NCBI GenBank assembly: GCA_019429045.1
Contig: JAHYJL010000009.1
Span: 1-38,189 of the forward strand
From: Bacteroidales bacterium
GTDB lineage: Bacteria > Bacteroidota > Bacteroidia > Bacteroidales > JAGOPY01
Direction of reading: 5' to 3'
DNA: 38,189 bases
Shown here piece by piece: positions 32,299 through 38,189 of this stretch. Each line of letters opens with the position of its first letter. Position 1 is the stretch's first letter. The notes beneath the pieces are model-generated. The model was not told the DNA's origin. It made no database searches and worked only from the letters and a program-made list of their open reading frames with translations. Both the position numbers and the translations under genes were made by a program.

Positions 32299-33225
32299 GT
32301 GAAGATATACCACAGCATAGATCTTTTTCAGCCGGTTCCCAACCCGGTGGTTAGCGTGGGGACGTTCGACGGGGTGCATCTGGGCCATCAGCAGATCTTT
32401 ACGACCATGGCGGAAGAAGCGCGGAAATGCGGAGGTGAAACGGTGGTTGTCACTTTTTACCCCCACCCCCGGCTGGTCATTCACCCCGACAGTAAAAACC
32501 TTCGTTTCATCAACACCCAGGAAAGAAAATATGAAATCCTCAGCCGCTGCAATATTGATCACCTGGTCATCATTCCATTTACGCGCGAATTTTCCAATCT
32601 TTCCGGTGCGGAGTTTGTCAAACGTTTTCTTGTTGATAAGATCCGGACGCACAAGTTGATCGTAGGCTACGACCATCACTTTGGCAAAGATCGCCTGGGA
32701 GGCTACAACGACCTGAAGGGCCTGGGCACCATTCATGGATTTGAAGTGCTGGAAGTGCCGGCGCGAATCATCGACGGCTTACCGGTCAGCTCCACCAAGA
32801 TCAGGAATGCGCTGAACGATGGCGATATTAGTCTGGCGAACAGCCTGTTAGGATACTATTATTCTATCAGCGGCAAGGTTGTTCACGGCAAGAGGATCGG
32901 TCGAACTATCGGATTTCCCACTGCTAATATTGAAATTGAAGACCATTACAAGCTGATCTCTGCCATTGGGGTTTACGCCTGCAAAGTCGATTATCATGGA
33001 ATTTCCTACAAAGGTATGGGGAACATTGGTTACCGTCCTACCATCGATGCCGGCGAGCTGACCATCGAGGTGAATATCTTTGATTTCGATGAAGAAATTT
33101 ACGGTGATCGGATCATTATCTATTTTATCGAACGCATCAGGGATGAGGTGCGTTTCGAAAACCTGGCGGCCCTGAGGGAACAGTTGATTATTGACAGGGG
33201 GAAGGTTATTGAGATACTTCGATGA
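32299..33225 (+). CDS. ribF: Bifunctional riboflavin kinase/FAD synthetase
   Basis: Makes FMN and then FAD from riboflavin. 308 aa, typical length, starting at a GTG (VKIYHSIDLFQP) 14 bases after asd. The FAD synthetase half has the nucleotidyltransferase motif 'VGTFDGVHLGHQQIF' (~22-36) and 'VSSTKIRNAL' (~163). The kinase half shows 'GRTIGFPTANIEIEDHYKL' (~200) and 'IEVNIFDFDEEIYGDRI' (~260). The last 20 bases overlap the gldH 3' end on the opposite strand. Confidence 0.95.
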   Translation: MKIYHSIDLFQPVPNPVVSVGTFDGVHLGHQQIFTTMAEEARKCGGETVVVTFYPHPRLVIHPDSKNLRFINTQERKYEILSRCNIDHLVIIPFTREFSNLSGAEFVKRFLVDKIRTHKLIVGYDHHFGKDRLGGYNDLKGLGTIHGFEVLEVPARIIDGLPVSSTKIRNALNDGDISLANSLLGYYYSISGKVVHGKRIGRTIGFPTANIEIEDHYKLISAIGVYACKVDYHGISYKGMGNIGYRPTIDAGELTIEVNIFDFDEEIYGDRIIIYFIERIRDEVRFENLAALREQLIIDRGKVIEILR

Positions 33226-33670
33226 TAAGGCCCACTTGTAAGATGCCGCCGAGATCGACCTGGGGCATGGCGCTGGATATTTCAAAAATATTAATTCCCG
33301 GCTCGTTGAAAGTAAACCCCTCGAAAATCCTGTAATGCAGGTCCCAAAGATTTCCCAGCCCATCGCCAAGCAGTTTTCCTTCATTATCTTTCAACGGGAT
33401 CTGGTATTTGTTGGTCCGGACTTCACCGGAAGCGGTGTAAAGGGTGAAATATATCTCCAGCCTGCTATATGGGACATCAGTATGATGCCGGATGGCGACA
33501 TAAAAATCATAAGCTTTTGAAATGTCATCGATGTTAACCTCGAAAGATTTCACATCGAAGCGATTCCAGACCAGGCCGCTGGTATTCCGATGTTTTTCAT
33601 ACACTGTTCCGGGCCGGCAGGAAACAGCCAGGAATGCAGGCAACAGGGCGATAAAGAGGATGATTCTCAT
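33206..33670 (-). CDS. gldH: Gliding motility lipoprotein GldH
   Basis: 154 aa from the ATG at 33670. The N-terminus MRIILFIALLPAFLAVSC is a lipoprotein signal with Cys18. The mature part has the GldH layout: 'YEKHRNTSGLVWNRFDVKSFEV', 'YDFYVAIRHHTDVPYSRLEIYFTL', a polar Gly-rich segment 'LGDGLGNLWD' and the ending 'GILQVGLIIEV'. GldH is needed for gliding in flavobacteria and is found widely among T9SS-bearing Bacteroidota, including non-gliders. A T9SS cargo at the left edge agrees with this. The family is divergent, so the call rests on overall pattern plus a lipobox. The track start at 33688 is a TTG inside the promoter box. It converges with ribF with a 20-base overlap. Confidence 0.82.
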   Translation of the reverse strand: MRIILFIALLPAFLAVSCRPGTVYEKHRNTSGLVWNRFDVKSFEVNIDDISKAYDFYVAIRHHTDVPYSRLEIYFTLYTASGEVRTNKYQIPLKDNEGKLLGDGLGNLWDLHYRIFEGFTFNEPGINIFEISSAMPQVDLGGILQVGLIIEVSQ

Positions 33671-33685
33671 ACCGAATGCTTTCAA

Positions 33686-33693
33686 CAAAGGTA
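33686..33693 (-). promoter_or_regulatory. gldH -7 promoter box (TACCTTTG, minus strand)
   Basis: Exact TAnnTTTG, 15 bases before the gldH ATG at 33670. A weaker plus-strand candidate for the RNase HI gene, TAATTTCG, lies at 33708-33715. Confidence 0.6.
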
Positions 33694-33734
33694 GATGAAA
33701 ATATCACTAATTTCGTCACCTAAATAAACCATCC

Positions 33735-34163
33735 ATGCTGAACAAAAATGCCGGCAAACCTGAACTGAACAGCCTGAGTGTCGATGCTGCCTGCAGTGGC
33801 AATCCCGGTGTGTTGGAATACAGGGGTGTGGAAACCGCTACCGGCAGGCAACTATTCCACCAGGGGGCATTTCCTCTCGGAACTATAAATATCGGGGAAT
33901 TCCTGGCAATAGTCCATGCACTGGCCTACCTGAAAAAGCACAACAACACCATGCCGGTTTACTCCGATTCCAAAACAGCCATCAAATGGGTGAACGATAA
34001 GGCCATTAAGACGAAGCTGCCGCGGAACAATACAACCGACCCGTTATTCGATCTGGTTGACAGGGCGATTGACTGGCTGAAGGAAAATGATTATCCCAAC
34101 CGGATATTAAAGTGGGAAACGAAATTCTGGGGAGAGATTCCGGCTGATTTTGGGAGGAAGTAG
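33735..34163 (+). CDS. Ribonuclease HI-like protein
   Basis: 142 aa RNase H fold without an extra N-terminal hybrid-binding domain. It should cut RNA in RNA-DNA hybrids. The acidic catalytic set is complete: Asp17 ('LSVDAACSGNPG'), Glu55 ('NIGEFLAIVHAL'), Asp78 ('VYSDSKTAIKWV') and a C-terminal Asp138 ('IPADFGRK'). The short N-terminus 'MLNKNAGKPELNSL' and the sequence 'GAFPLGTINIGEFLAI' match the phylum's stand-alone form. A symbol is withheld because the phylum often has several RNase H genes. It is divergent from gldH and converges with the membrane protein at 34167, 3 bases apart. Confidence 0.9.
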   Translation: MLNKNAGKPELNSLSVDAACSGNPGVLEYRGVETATGRQLFHQGAFPLGTINIGEFLAIVHALAYLKKHNNTMPVYSDSKTAIKWVNDKAIKTKLPRNNTTDPLFDLVDRAIDWLKENDYPNRILKWETKFWGEIPADFGRK

Positions 34164-34166
34164 ATG

Positions 34167-35537
34167 TTAAACAGCCGGCGAAATCGAAATATTGATCTTA
34201 ATTATGAAATGCAGCCCGATGCCGAGCATGATCCTCAGGAAAGAAAGCAACAGCAGCATCATTAACAGATAACCTATGTGGATATGCCGTTTCTTTTTTA
34301 CCTTCACCAGGTTTAATTTGGGCTTGACTTTTTGGTTAAAAAATGGCGGAATGACCAGGAAAGCTATGGAGAAGAGCATCAGTGTTTCATAAGGATACTT
34401 GAACCCCATGGGATGCCGGACCAGCAGCATGATGATCGTTCCGATCAGCCAGGGGATAGCCATCTGGATCAGCATGAAAGTCATTCTGTTTTCTTTCTTG
34501 ATCCGGTGAACAGAATCGGATGTTTCCAGGATGTGTTCTGCAGAATAATAACCGATCAACCCCAGAGCAAAAAGCGAGATCAGGGAGAACAGGAATTTTA
34601 TTGCAGTGTTCATGTACATCCAGGCGGCCACATAGCCAAATCCCTCCGAAGTAACAATTCCCGAGGGTAAAGCGCCGAAGAAATGGTTAAACAGGTGAAA
34701 AGAGGTCCACAGGACAAACAACTTCTGCAATCCCACAAGGGAAGGGTTTTTGAAAACCACCCGAAAAAGGAATATGCCAAGGAAGAGGCAGAAAAAAGGC
34801 GGTATTCCCGTGACCATGAGGATGTTAAAGCGGGTCCAAAGGTTTGAGTGATCGTTGAATTTCAGATCATAATAATAGAGAATGGAATCCAGCCCGTACC
34901 ATGACGCGACCAGCATGCTGGTCAGCCAGTAAAACAGGTATACCAGCACATATGTAGCGATAAAGACTGTTATCGAATTGACGACAAAGGTCAGGTTGCG
35001 ATAAAAAGCGCTTCTTTGTGAGAAAAGCGATACACTTTTTGATTTTTCGGTTTGTTCCTCATCGTCAGAACCCCTGAAAAGTCTGTTTAGTACCGATTGT
35101 CCGGCTTCCAGTTTGCGGTATTCCTTCAGTTGTTTACGATGAATTTCCCTTCTGATCCGGCGTTTTATCCTCTCCTCTTTACGTATGGCCCGGTTCATTA
35201 AAAATTGTTTCCAGGCCATCCTGACTGATCTGCGGCGCCTTTCGGGCTCTTCCGGGGTAGAAAATTGTGCCGGCTGAAAGGTTTTTTCGGTTTTATCCGG
35301 AATAGATTCTTCGGTTATTTCATTTGTTACAGGCTCATCCGCTTCTTCTGCCGAACCAGCCTCATGTTTTTGTTTCATTCCGACCGAAGGATCATAATCC
35401 TTAGGGAGGTTAATTCCGGGAAAAGAGGAAACCCTGAGAGAACTGCTCTGGTTTCTTCCCAACAGCCGATCCAGCCAGCTTCTTTTATGGCGGCTGCTTC
35501 TGTGGGACCTTCTGTGGCTATTGGAGGAAGTGGGCAT
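34167..35537 (-). CDS. Polytopic membrane protein with long basic N-terminal region
   Basis: 456 aa, function not recognised. Residues 1-~180 are hydrophilic and low-complexity: Ser/Arg/His-rich at the start (SHRRSHRSSRHKR), acidic in the middle and strongly basic with a predicted helix at ~103-140 (MNRAIRKEERIKRRIRREIHRK). After that come about seven or eight hydrophobic helices (~182-450). One contains 'LWTSFHLFNHFFGALPSGI', with histidines and a small Gly-Ala turn that recall intramembrane metalloprotease-type segments without a full HExxH. It ends in a further helix and 'KINISISPAV'. It is divergent from the exosortase-like gene with only 73 bases between, which suggests joint control. 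Its -7 box TAACTTTG (minus) overlaps that shared gap. Confidence 0.75.
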   Translation of the reverse strand: MPTSSNSHRRSHRSSRHKRSWLDRLLGRNQSSSLRVSSFPGINLPKDYDPSVGMKQKHEAGSAEEADEPVTNEITEESIPDKTEKTFQPAQFSTPEEPERRRRSVRMAWKQFLMNRAIRKEERIKRRIRREIHRKQLKEYRKLEAGQSVLNRLFRGSDDEEQTEKSKSVSLFSQRSAFYRNLTFVVNSITVFIATYVLVYLFYWLTSMLVASWYGLDSILYYYDLKFNDHSNLWTRFNILMVTGIPPFFCLFLGIFLFRVVFKNPSLVGLQKLFVLWTSFHLFNHFFGALPSGIVTSEGFGYVAAWMYMNTAIKFLFSLISLFALGLIGYYSAEHILETSDSVHRIKKENRMTFMLIQMAIPWLIGTIIMLLVRHPMGFKYPYETLMLFSIAFLVIPPFFNQKVKPKLNLVKVKKKRHIHIGYLLMMLLLLSFLRIMLGIGLHFIIKINISISPAV

Positions 35538-35583
35538 TATATTCTAACAGGTTAAGGCAGATATAAATGTTTTAATTTAGCCG

Positions 35584-35591
35584 CAAAGTTA
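35584..35591 (-). promoter_or_regulatory. -7 promoter box for the 456-aa membrane protein (TAACTTTG, minus strand)
   Basis: Exact TAnnTTTG on the minus strand, ~47 bases upstream of the ATG at 35537 and only 20 bases before the divergent exosortase ATG. No equally good box is visible for the exosortase. Confidence 0.5.
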
Positions 35592-35610
35592 TTCGTTATA
35601 CTGGCAGACA

Positions 35611-36186
35611 ATGAAAAAGTTGTACGAATCGGTTGACAAATGTATAAAAAAATACAAGCTATACGTATTGCGGGATGTGCTGATATTTGCCATCATTATC
35701 CTGTCGGTACACTTTTCTTATCGCTACTGGGCTAATAAGACCCGTTACTGGCCGATAACAGAACAGATGAACATGAGCCATGAGGTCATGTCTCAGCTTG
35801 TTTATGACCAGAGTATTTGGCTTATTATACATGTGCTTCATATTCCGGTCACTGCCGATGATGAATTACGCATCATATATTTTCAGAACACAGGTTTTCT
35901 GGGTATCAACCACAGTTGTTCCGGGCTGAAACCTATTCTTCAGTTTGTTCTGCTTATGCTGATTTTTCCCGGTCCATGGAAACATAAGGCCTGGTTCATT
36001 CCGATGGGGATTGTTATCGTGCATTTTACCAATCTTTTCCGCATCACAGGGCTGGCAGTCGTTACAATTACCATTCCGCAACACTGGGATTTCGCCCACG
36101 ATAACGTTTTCCGGCCGTTTTTCTACGTGGTGATCTTTTTTCTCTGGGTACTCTGGGTAGAGCGCTTTCGACCGAGGCTATCGTAA
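35611..36186 (+). CDS. Exosortase/archaeosortase-family membrane protease
   Basis: 191 aa with about five hydrophobic segments. The exosortase catalytic triad is visible at plausible spacing: Cys103 in 'GFLGINHSCSGLKPIL', Arg144 in 'NLFRITGLAVV' and His163 in 'HWDFAHDNVFRPFFYVVIFFLW'. The family removes or replaces C-terminal sorting tails of exported proteins at the membrane. Several Bacteroidota classes exist, and I cannot assign this one. No protein in the window shows an obvious PEP-CTERM-like tail, and no exopolysaccharide genes flank it. It is divergent from the 456-aa membrane protein (73-base gap) and ends 9 bases into the tail of the coiled-coil gene on the other strand. It is shorter than proteobacterial exosortases but close to other small bacteroidotal forms. 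Confidence 0.85.
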   Translation: MKKLYESVDKCIKKYKLYVLRDVLIFAIIILSVHFSYRYWANKTRYWPITEQMNMSHEVMSQLVYDQSIWLIIHVLHIPVTADDELRIIYFQNTGFLGINHSCSGLKPILQFVLLMLIFPGPWKHKAWFIPMGIVIVHFTNLFRITGLAVVTITIPQHWDFAHDNVFRPFFYVVIFFLWVLWVERFRPRLS

Positions 36187-37101
36187 TGTGAAAGTTGTAT
36201 GCCCGATGACGGCATCTTCGCAGAAAATATCCACATGATACAATCCCGGCCACATTTCCTGGGCCGAATACTCTTTATTCCAGTATGCGCAGAGATCTAT
36301 TGCTTCGTTCTGGTAATCAATGGTTTTCATGATGGAATACTGCAGCAATTCCCCCTGGTATTCAAAGGTGTTTTCCTGCAGGCGGCTTCTGACCAGGATT
36401 TCCTGGTCGGGACGCGCGATGCGGATATAGATATCTTTTTTGCCGGGAGCGGCAATCTTGTTTTCCCCGACGGTAAAACAGACCCTGACCTGATCGACCC
36501 GTTGTACTTTGTCGGTGGGGATTTCCCTGTCACCGCCACCGCGGACCCTCAAACCGGTTGCTTCCATATTGACAGCTCTCAGTATAGCAGCGATCTCAAC
36601 CTTGTCCGATAGCACCCGGCGGTCTTTTTCAATCGCCTCTTTTTCTTTCCTGAGATCTTTCAGATCTTTCTGCATGGCGATATTTTCCTCTTCCAGTGCA
36701 GCGTTCACCCTGTAGAGCGAATCCATCTGCCGGACATATCCCTGGGCAATTAATTGCAGCTGGGCCAGCTTTTTCCTCGCTTTGTAATATTCCCATTCGG
36801 TATCGAGCAGGCGGCGAATCTCTGTCGCATTGGCCTGGATAACACTGTCTTTCATCATCAGCGAATCGGCGATCTGGCCGTATTCTATTTTGACCTTTTC
36901 ATGTTCCACCAACAGTGAGTCGAGTTCATGCCGCAGCTCGGTACGTTGCAGTTCTTTTCCGGCCAGCAGGTTTTTCAGGCTCGACCTGGTCATAAGTAAT
37001 ACGATGATCAGTACGATCACGGCAACGCCAAAGATGATCGCGATCACCATCATCAACCGGGATTTTTTATTGTTCCCCTCGGGCACTTTTGCTTGTTCCA
37101 T
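36178..37101 (-). CDS. Membrane-anchored coiled-coil protein of unknown function
   Basis: 307 aa from the ATG at 37101, chosen because AAGGAG (37113-37108, minus) lies 6 bases upstream. The track start at 37122 is a TTG whose next codons are that ribosome site. The order is a short Lys-rich cytoplasmic N-terminus and one helix (RLMMVIAIIFGVAVIVLIIVLLM). A long coiled coil follows at ~40-175 (ELQRTELRHELDSLLVEHEKVK ... KDLRKEKEAIEKDRRVLSDKV). Last is a C-terminal beta-rich domain of ~110 residues (VRVCFTVGENKIAAPGKKDIYIRI ... WPGLYHVDIFCEDAVIGHTTFTLR). Related proteins in Bacteroidota are uncharacterised. Its 3' end overlaps the exosortase stop by 9 bases, so the two transcripts converge. Confidence 0.82.
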   Translation of the reverse strand: MEQAKVPEGNNKKSRLMMVIAIIFGVAVIVLIIVLLMTRSSLKNLLAGKELQRTELRHELDSLLVEHEKVKIEYGQIADSLMMKDSVIQANATEIRRLLDTEWEYYKARKKLAQLQLIAQGYVRQMDSLYRVNAALEEENIAMQKDLKDLRKEKEAIEKDRRVLSDKVEIAAILRAVNMEATGLRVRGGGDREIPTDKVQRVDQVRVCFTVGENKIAAPGKKDIYIRIARPDQEILVRSRLQENTFEYQGELLQYSIMKTIDYQNEAIDLCAYWNKEYSAQEMWPGLYHVDIFCEDAVIGHTTFTLR

Positions 37102-37107
37102 AACAAA

Positions 37108-37113
37108 CTCCTT
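37108..37113 (-). promoter_or_regulatory. Shine-Dalgarno site deciding the start of the coiled-coil gene
   Basis: AAGGAG on the minus strand, six bases before the ATG at 37101. Strong SD sites are uncommon in this window (purH is the other clear one). Confidence 0.6.
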
Positions 37114-37168
37114 CTGTATCAATATTTATACAAAAATAACCAAAAAAAGCCAATATATTACAACCTCC

Positions 37169-37248
37169 TACCGTCTTACTGTCCTACCGTCTTACAGTCC
37201 TACCGTCTTACCGTCCTACCGTCATACCTTCGAACCGTCGTACCGCCC
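37169..37248. repeat. Octamer minisatellite, ten units of TACCGTCN-like sequence
   Basis: Ten contiguous 8-base units (TACCGTCT, TACTGTCC, TACCGTCT, TACAGTCC, TACCGTCT, TACCGTCC, TACCGTCA and three more degenerate). It lies between the coiled-coil gene start and the YefM promoter. Plus-strand ORFs here (PSYRLTVLPSY-like) are artefacts of the repeat. It differs in unit length and sequence from the heptamer array at 31100. Confidence 0.88.
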
Positions 37249-37265
37249 AGTCGGCCGTGGACAAA

Positions 37266-37315
37266 TTTGGAATTTTAAAGATAAGTACTTATATTTGTAC
37301 TTATATAAATACTTA
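37266..37315 (+). promoter_or_regulatory. yefM-yoeB promoter with 12-bp-periodic operator-like repeat
   Basis: TTTG (37266-37269), 20 bases, then TATATTTG (37290-37297) is a full Bacteroidota promoter, and the antitoxin ATG follows at 37330. Over the -7 box and start point, TACTTA recurs at 37286, 37298 and 37310, exactly 12 bases apart. The first two units extend to GTACTTATAT (37285-37294 and 37297-37306). That is about one helical turn, so antitoxin dimers could bind the same face; autoregulation by antitoxin is the rule in YefM-YoeB systems. Confidence 0.65.
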
Positions 37316-37329
37316 AACAGGCTTGAGAA

Positions 37330-37584
37330 ATGTTAGCGGCAAATTATACAGAATTCAGGAATGAGTTAAAGAATTATCTTGACAATGTCGAGTTTAACAA
37401 CGAGACTTTAATTATCAAGAGAGGATCGGGCAAAGGCACTGTTCTTATTTCACTTGAAGAATATAACTCAATTATGGAAACCCTTCATCTGTTAAGCTCC
37501 AAGAAGAATGCCAAAAGATTATTTGACTCAATCGACCAGATGAAGACCGGCAAAAAAGCTCAACATAAACTGATCGGAGAGTAA
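37330..37584 (+). CDS. Antitoxin, YefM/Phd family
   Basis: 84 aa DNA-binding antitoxin that neutralises the YoeB-type toxin encoded next. 'YTEFRNELKNYLDNVEFNNETLIIKR' and 'TVLISLEEYNSIMETLHLLSS' are the conserved YefM/PHD N-terminal layout. The C-terminal ~30 residues (KNAKRLFDSIDQMKTGKKAQHKL) are the charged toxin-binding tail. The stop TAA overlaps the toxin ATG by one base (TAATG), the usual coupling that keeps antitoxin in excess. The promoter and repeats are at 37266-37315. Confidence 0.93.
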   Translation: MLAANYTEFRNELKNYLDNVEFNNETLIIKRGSGKGTVLISLEEYNSIMETLHLLSSKKNAKRLFDSIDQMKTGKKAQHKLIGE

Positions 37585-37847
37585 TGAGACTTATTTTCTC
37601 GGAAAATGCATGGGAGGATTATACCTCGTGGCAGACAGATGATAAAAAAATCCTTAAAAAAATTAACAAACTGATCCTTGAAATTCAGCGATCCCCCTAT
37701 GAAGGAACAGGCAAACCCGAGCCTCTGAAATTTGACCTTGCCGGTCTCTGGTCAAGACGAATCGACCGTGAACATAGAATTGTCTACAGTGTGGAAGGCG
37801 ATGATCTTCTGATTTATGCGTGCCGTTATCACTATGACAAAAGATAA
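37584..37847 (+). CDS. mRNA-cleaving toxin, Txe/YoeB family
   Basis: 87 aa ribosome-dependent endoribonuclease. The sequence keeps the known catalytic positions with E. coli YoeB numbering: Glu46 in 'GTGKPEPLKFDLAGLWSRRI', Arg65 in 'DREHRIVY', and His83 and Tyr84 in 'ACRYHYDKR'. No frameshift is visible, so the toxin should be active and the pair intact. It is coupled to the antitoxin by a one-base overlap. Just downstream is a polysaccharide deacetylase-like gene; its possible upstream ATG at 37834 lies inside this gene's last codons. Confidence 0.95.
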   Translation: MRLIFSENAWEDYTSWQTDDKKILKKINKLILEIQRSPYEGTGKPEPLKFDLAGLWSRRIDREHRIVYSVEGDDLLIYACRYHYDKR

Positions 37848-37878
37848 CAGAACCTGGTACAGAAACAATACAACGATA

Positions 37879-38189
37879 ATGCCTGATTTTACTTTAGATA
37901 CTTTTAGCCGGCTTCTTTCCACACTGAAAGAGCAACAATATGTTTTCCAGCCATTTGCCGGTTTCATGGACGATCCTGCCCCGAAATGTGTCATCCTCCG
38001 CCACGACGTCGACAGGCTGCCGGAGAATTCAGTTGTTACTGCGGGGTTAGAAAAGGAGATGGGAATAACCGGTACCTACTATTTCCGTGCAGGAAAGGAG
38101 GGGTTTGACGGTGAGGCAATAATAAAAATAGCCCGGATGGGCCATGAGACAGGGTATCACTACGAGGACCTCAGCCTTATGGAGATCGG
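37879..38189 (+). CDS. Polysaccharide deacetylase-like protein (partial, 3' end off window)
   Basis: The open frame runs to the window edge and is absent from the track. From the ATG at 37879 it reads MPDFTLDTFSRLLSTLKEQ. It continues with 'CVILRHDVDRLPENSV', the NodB-type metal-binding Asp pair, then 'MGITGTYYFRAGKEGFDGEAI' and 'RMGHETGYHYEDLSL', the second metal-binding His motif. An in-frame ATG at 37834 (MTKDNRTWY...) lies inside the yoeB end and is a less likely start. About 103 codons are visible. Family members remove acetyl groups from glycans or act on other amide-linked substrates; the substrate here is unknown. Confidence 0.8.
   Translation, partial: MPDFTLDTFSRLLSTLKEQQYVFQPFAGFMDDPAPKCVILRHDVDRLPENSVVTAGLEKEMGITGTYYFRAGKEGFDGEAIIKIARMGHETGYHYEDLSLMEI

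Noticed and set aside
36830-37336. 168-aa plus-strand ORF ending in PSYRPTVLPSY-like repeats
   Set aside because: The first part is antisense to the coiled-coil gene and the second part is the 8-bp minisatellite; not a gene.

Overview
The window looks like chromosomal DNA of a member of the Bacteroidota. The evidence is internal. A protein at the left edge carries a type IX secretion (T9SS) type A C-terminal tail. GldH, a gliding/T9SS lipoprotein, is present, as is a YD-repeat secreted protein of the kind common in this phylum. A dozen genes carry the Bacteroidota -7 promoter box TAnnTTTG just upstream of the start, and Shine-Dalgarno sequences are rare. No rRNA, tRNA, CRISPR array or phage was seen. 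Genus cannot be given from the sequence alone.

Layout. 1-7000 is an accessory, AT-rich, minus-strand block: a large YD-repeat secreted protein followed 18 bases later by a T9SS-sorted beta-propeller protein that runs off the window. An IS1634-type insertion sequence (2035-3697) splits the YD gene. Its 28-bp imperfect inverted repeats and 6-bp target duplication are readable, and removing the element restores a 1208-codon frame. 7255-15800 is mostly housekeeping: hemW, a decayed endonuclease/exonuclease/phosphatase gene, a GH3-family gene coupled to a LysE-type exporter, recJ and an FtsX/MacB-like permease on the minus strand, then purH. 15794-18141 is mreB-mreC-mreD without the usual penicillin-binding protein and rodA. 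It is followed by a TlpA-like lipoprotein thioredoxin and a minus-strand rpiB-lutB pair.

21166-21612 is a very AT-rich, gene-free stretch with four copies of TTGTTAATA. After it come nadA, a MORN-repeat protein, a small secreted OB-fold protein, a PepSY-type membrane protein and a 62-aa membrane protein, then rnr (minus) and comF. 28444-34163 holds a lamin-tail secreted protein, a 7-bp minisatellite, asd-ribF, gldH and an RNase HI. 34167-37101 holds a membrane protein divergent from an exosortase-family protease with its full Cys/Arg/His set, and a coiled-coil membrane protein. The right end carries an 8-bp minisatellite, a complete YefM-YoeB toxin-antitoxin pair with a 12-bp-periodic operator-like repeat, and the start of a polysaccharide deacetylase-like gene.

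How the genes work together: cell-shape control (MreBCD), cofactor and nucleotide synthesis (HemW, NadA, RibF, PurH, RpiB), amino-acid synthesis (Asd), nucleic-acid maintenance (RecJ, RNase R, RNase HI, ComF) and a cell-surface/secretion layer (T9SS cargo, GldH, lamin-tail protein, exosortase). The least explained items are the exosortase with its divergent membrane partner, the cysteine-rich module inside the YD protein, the nadA-to-PepSY cluster and the intergenic repeat arrays. I found no clear-cut new defence or mobile system beyond these.
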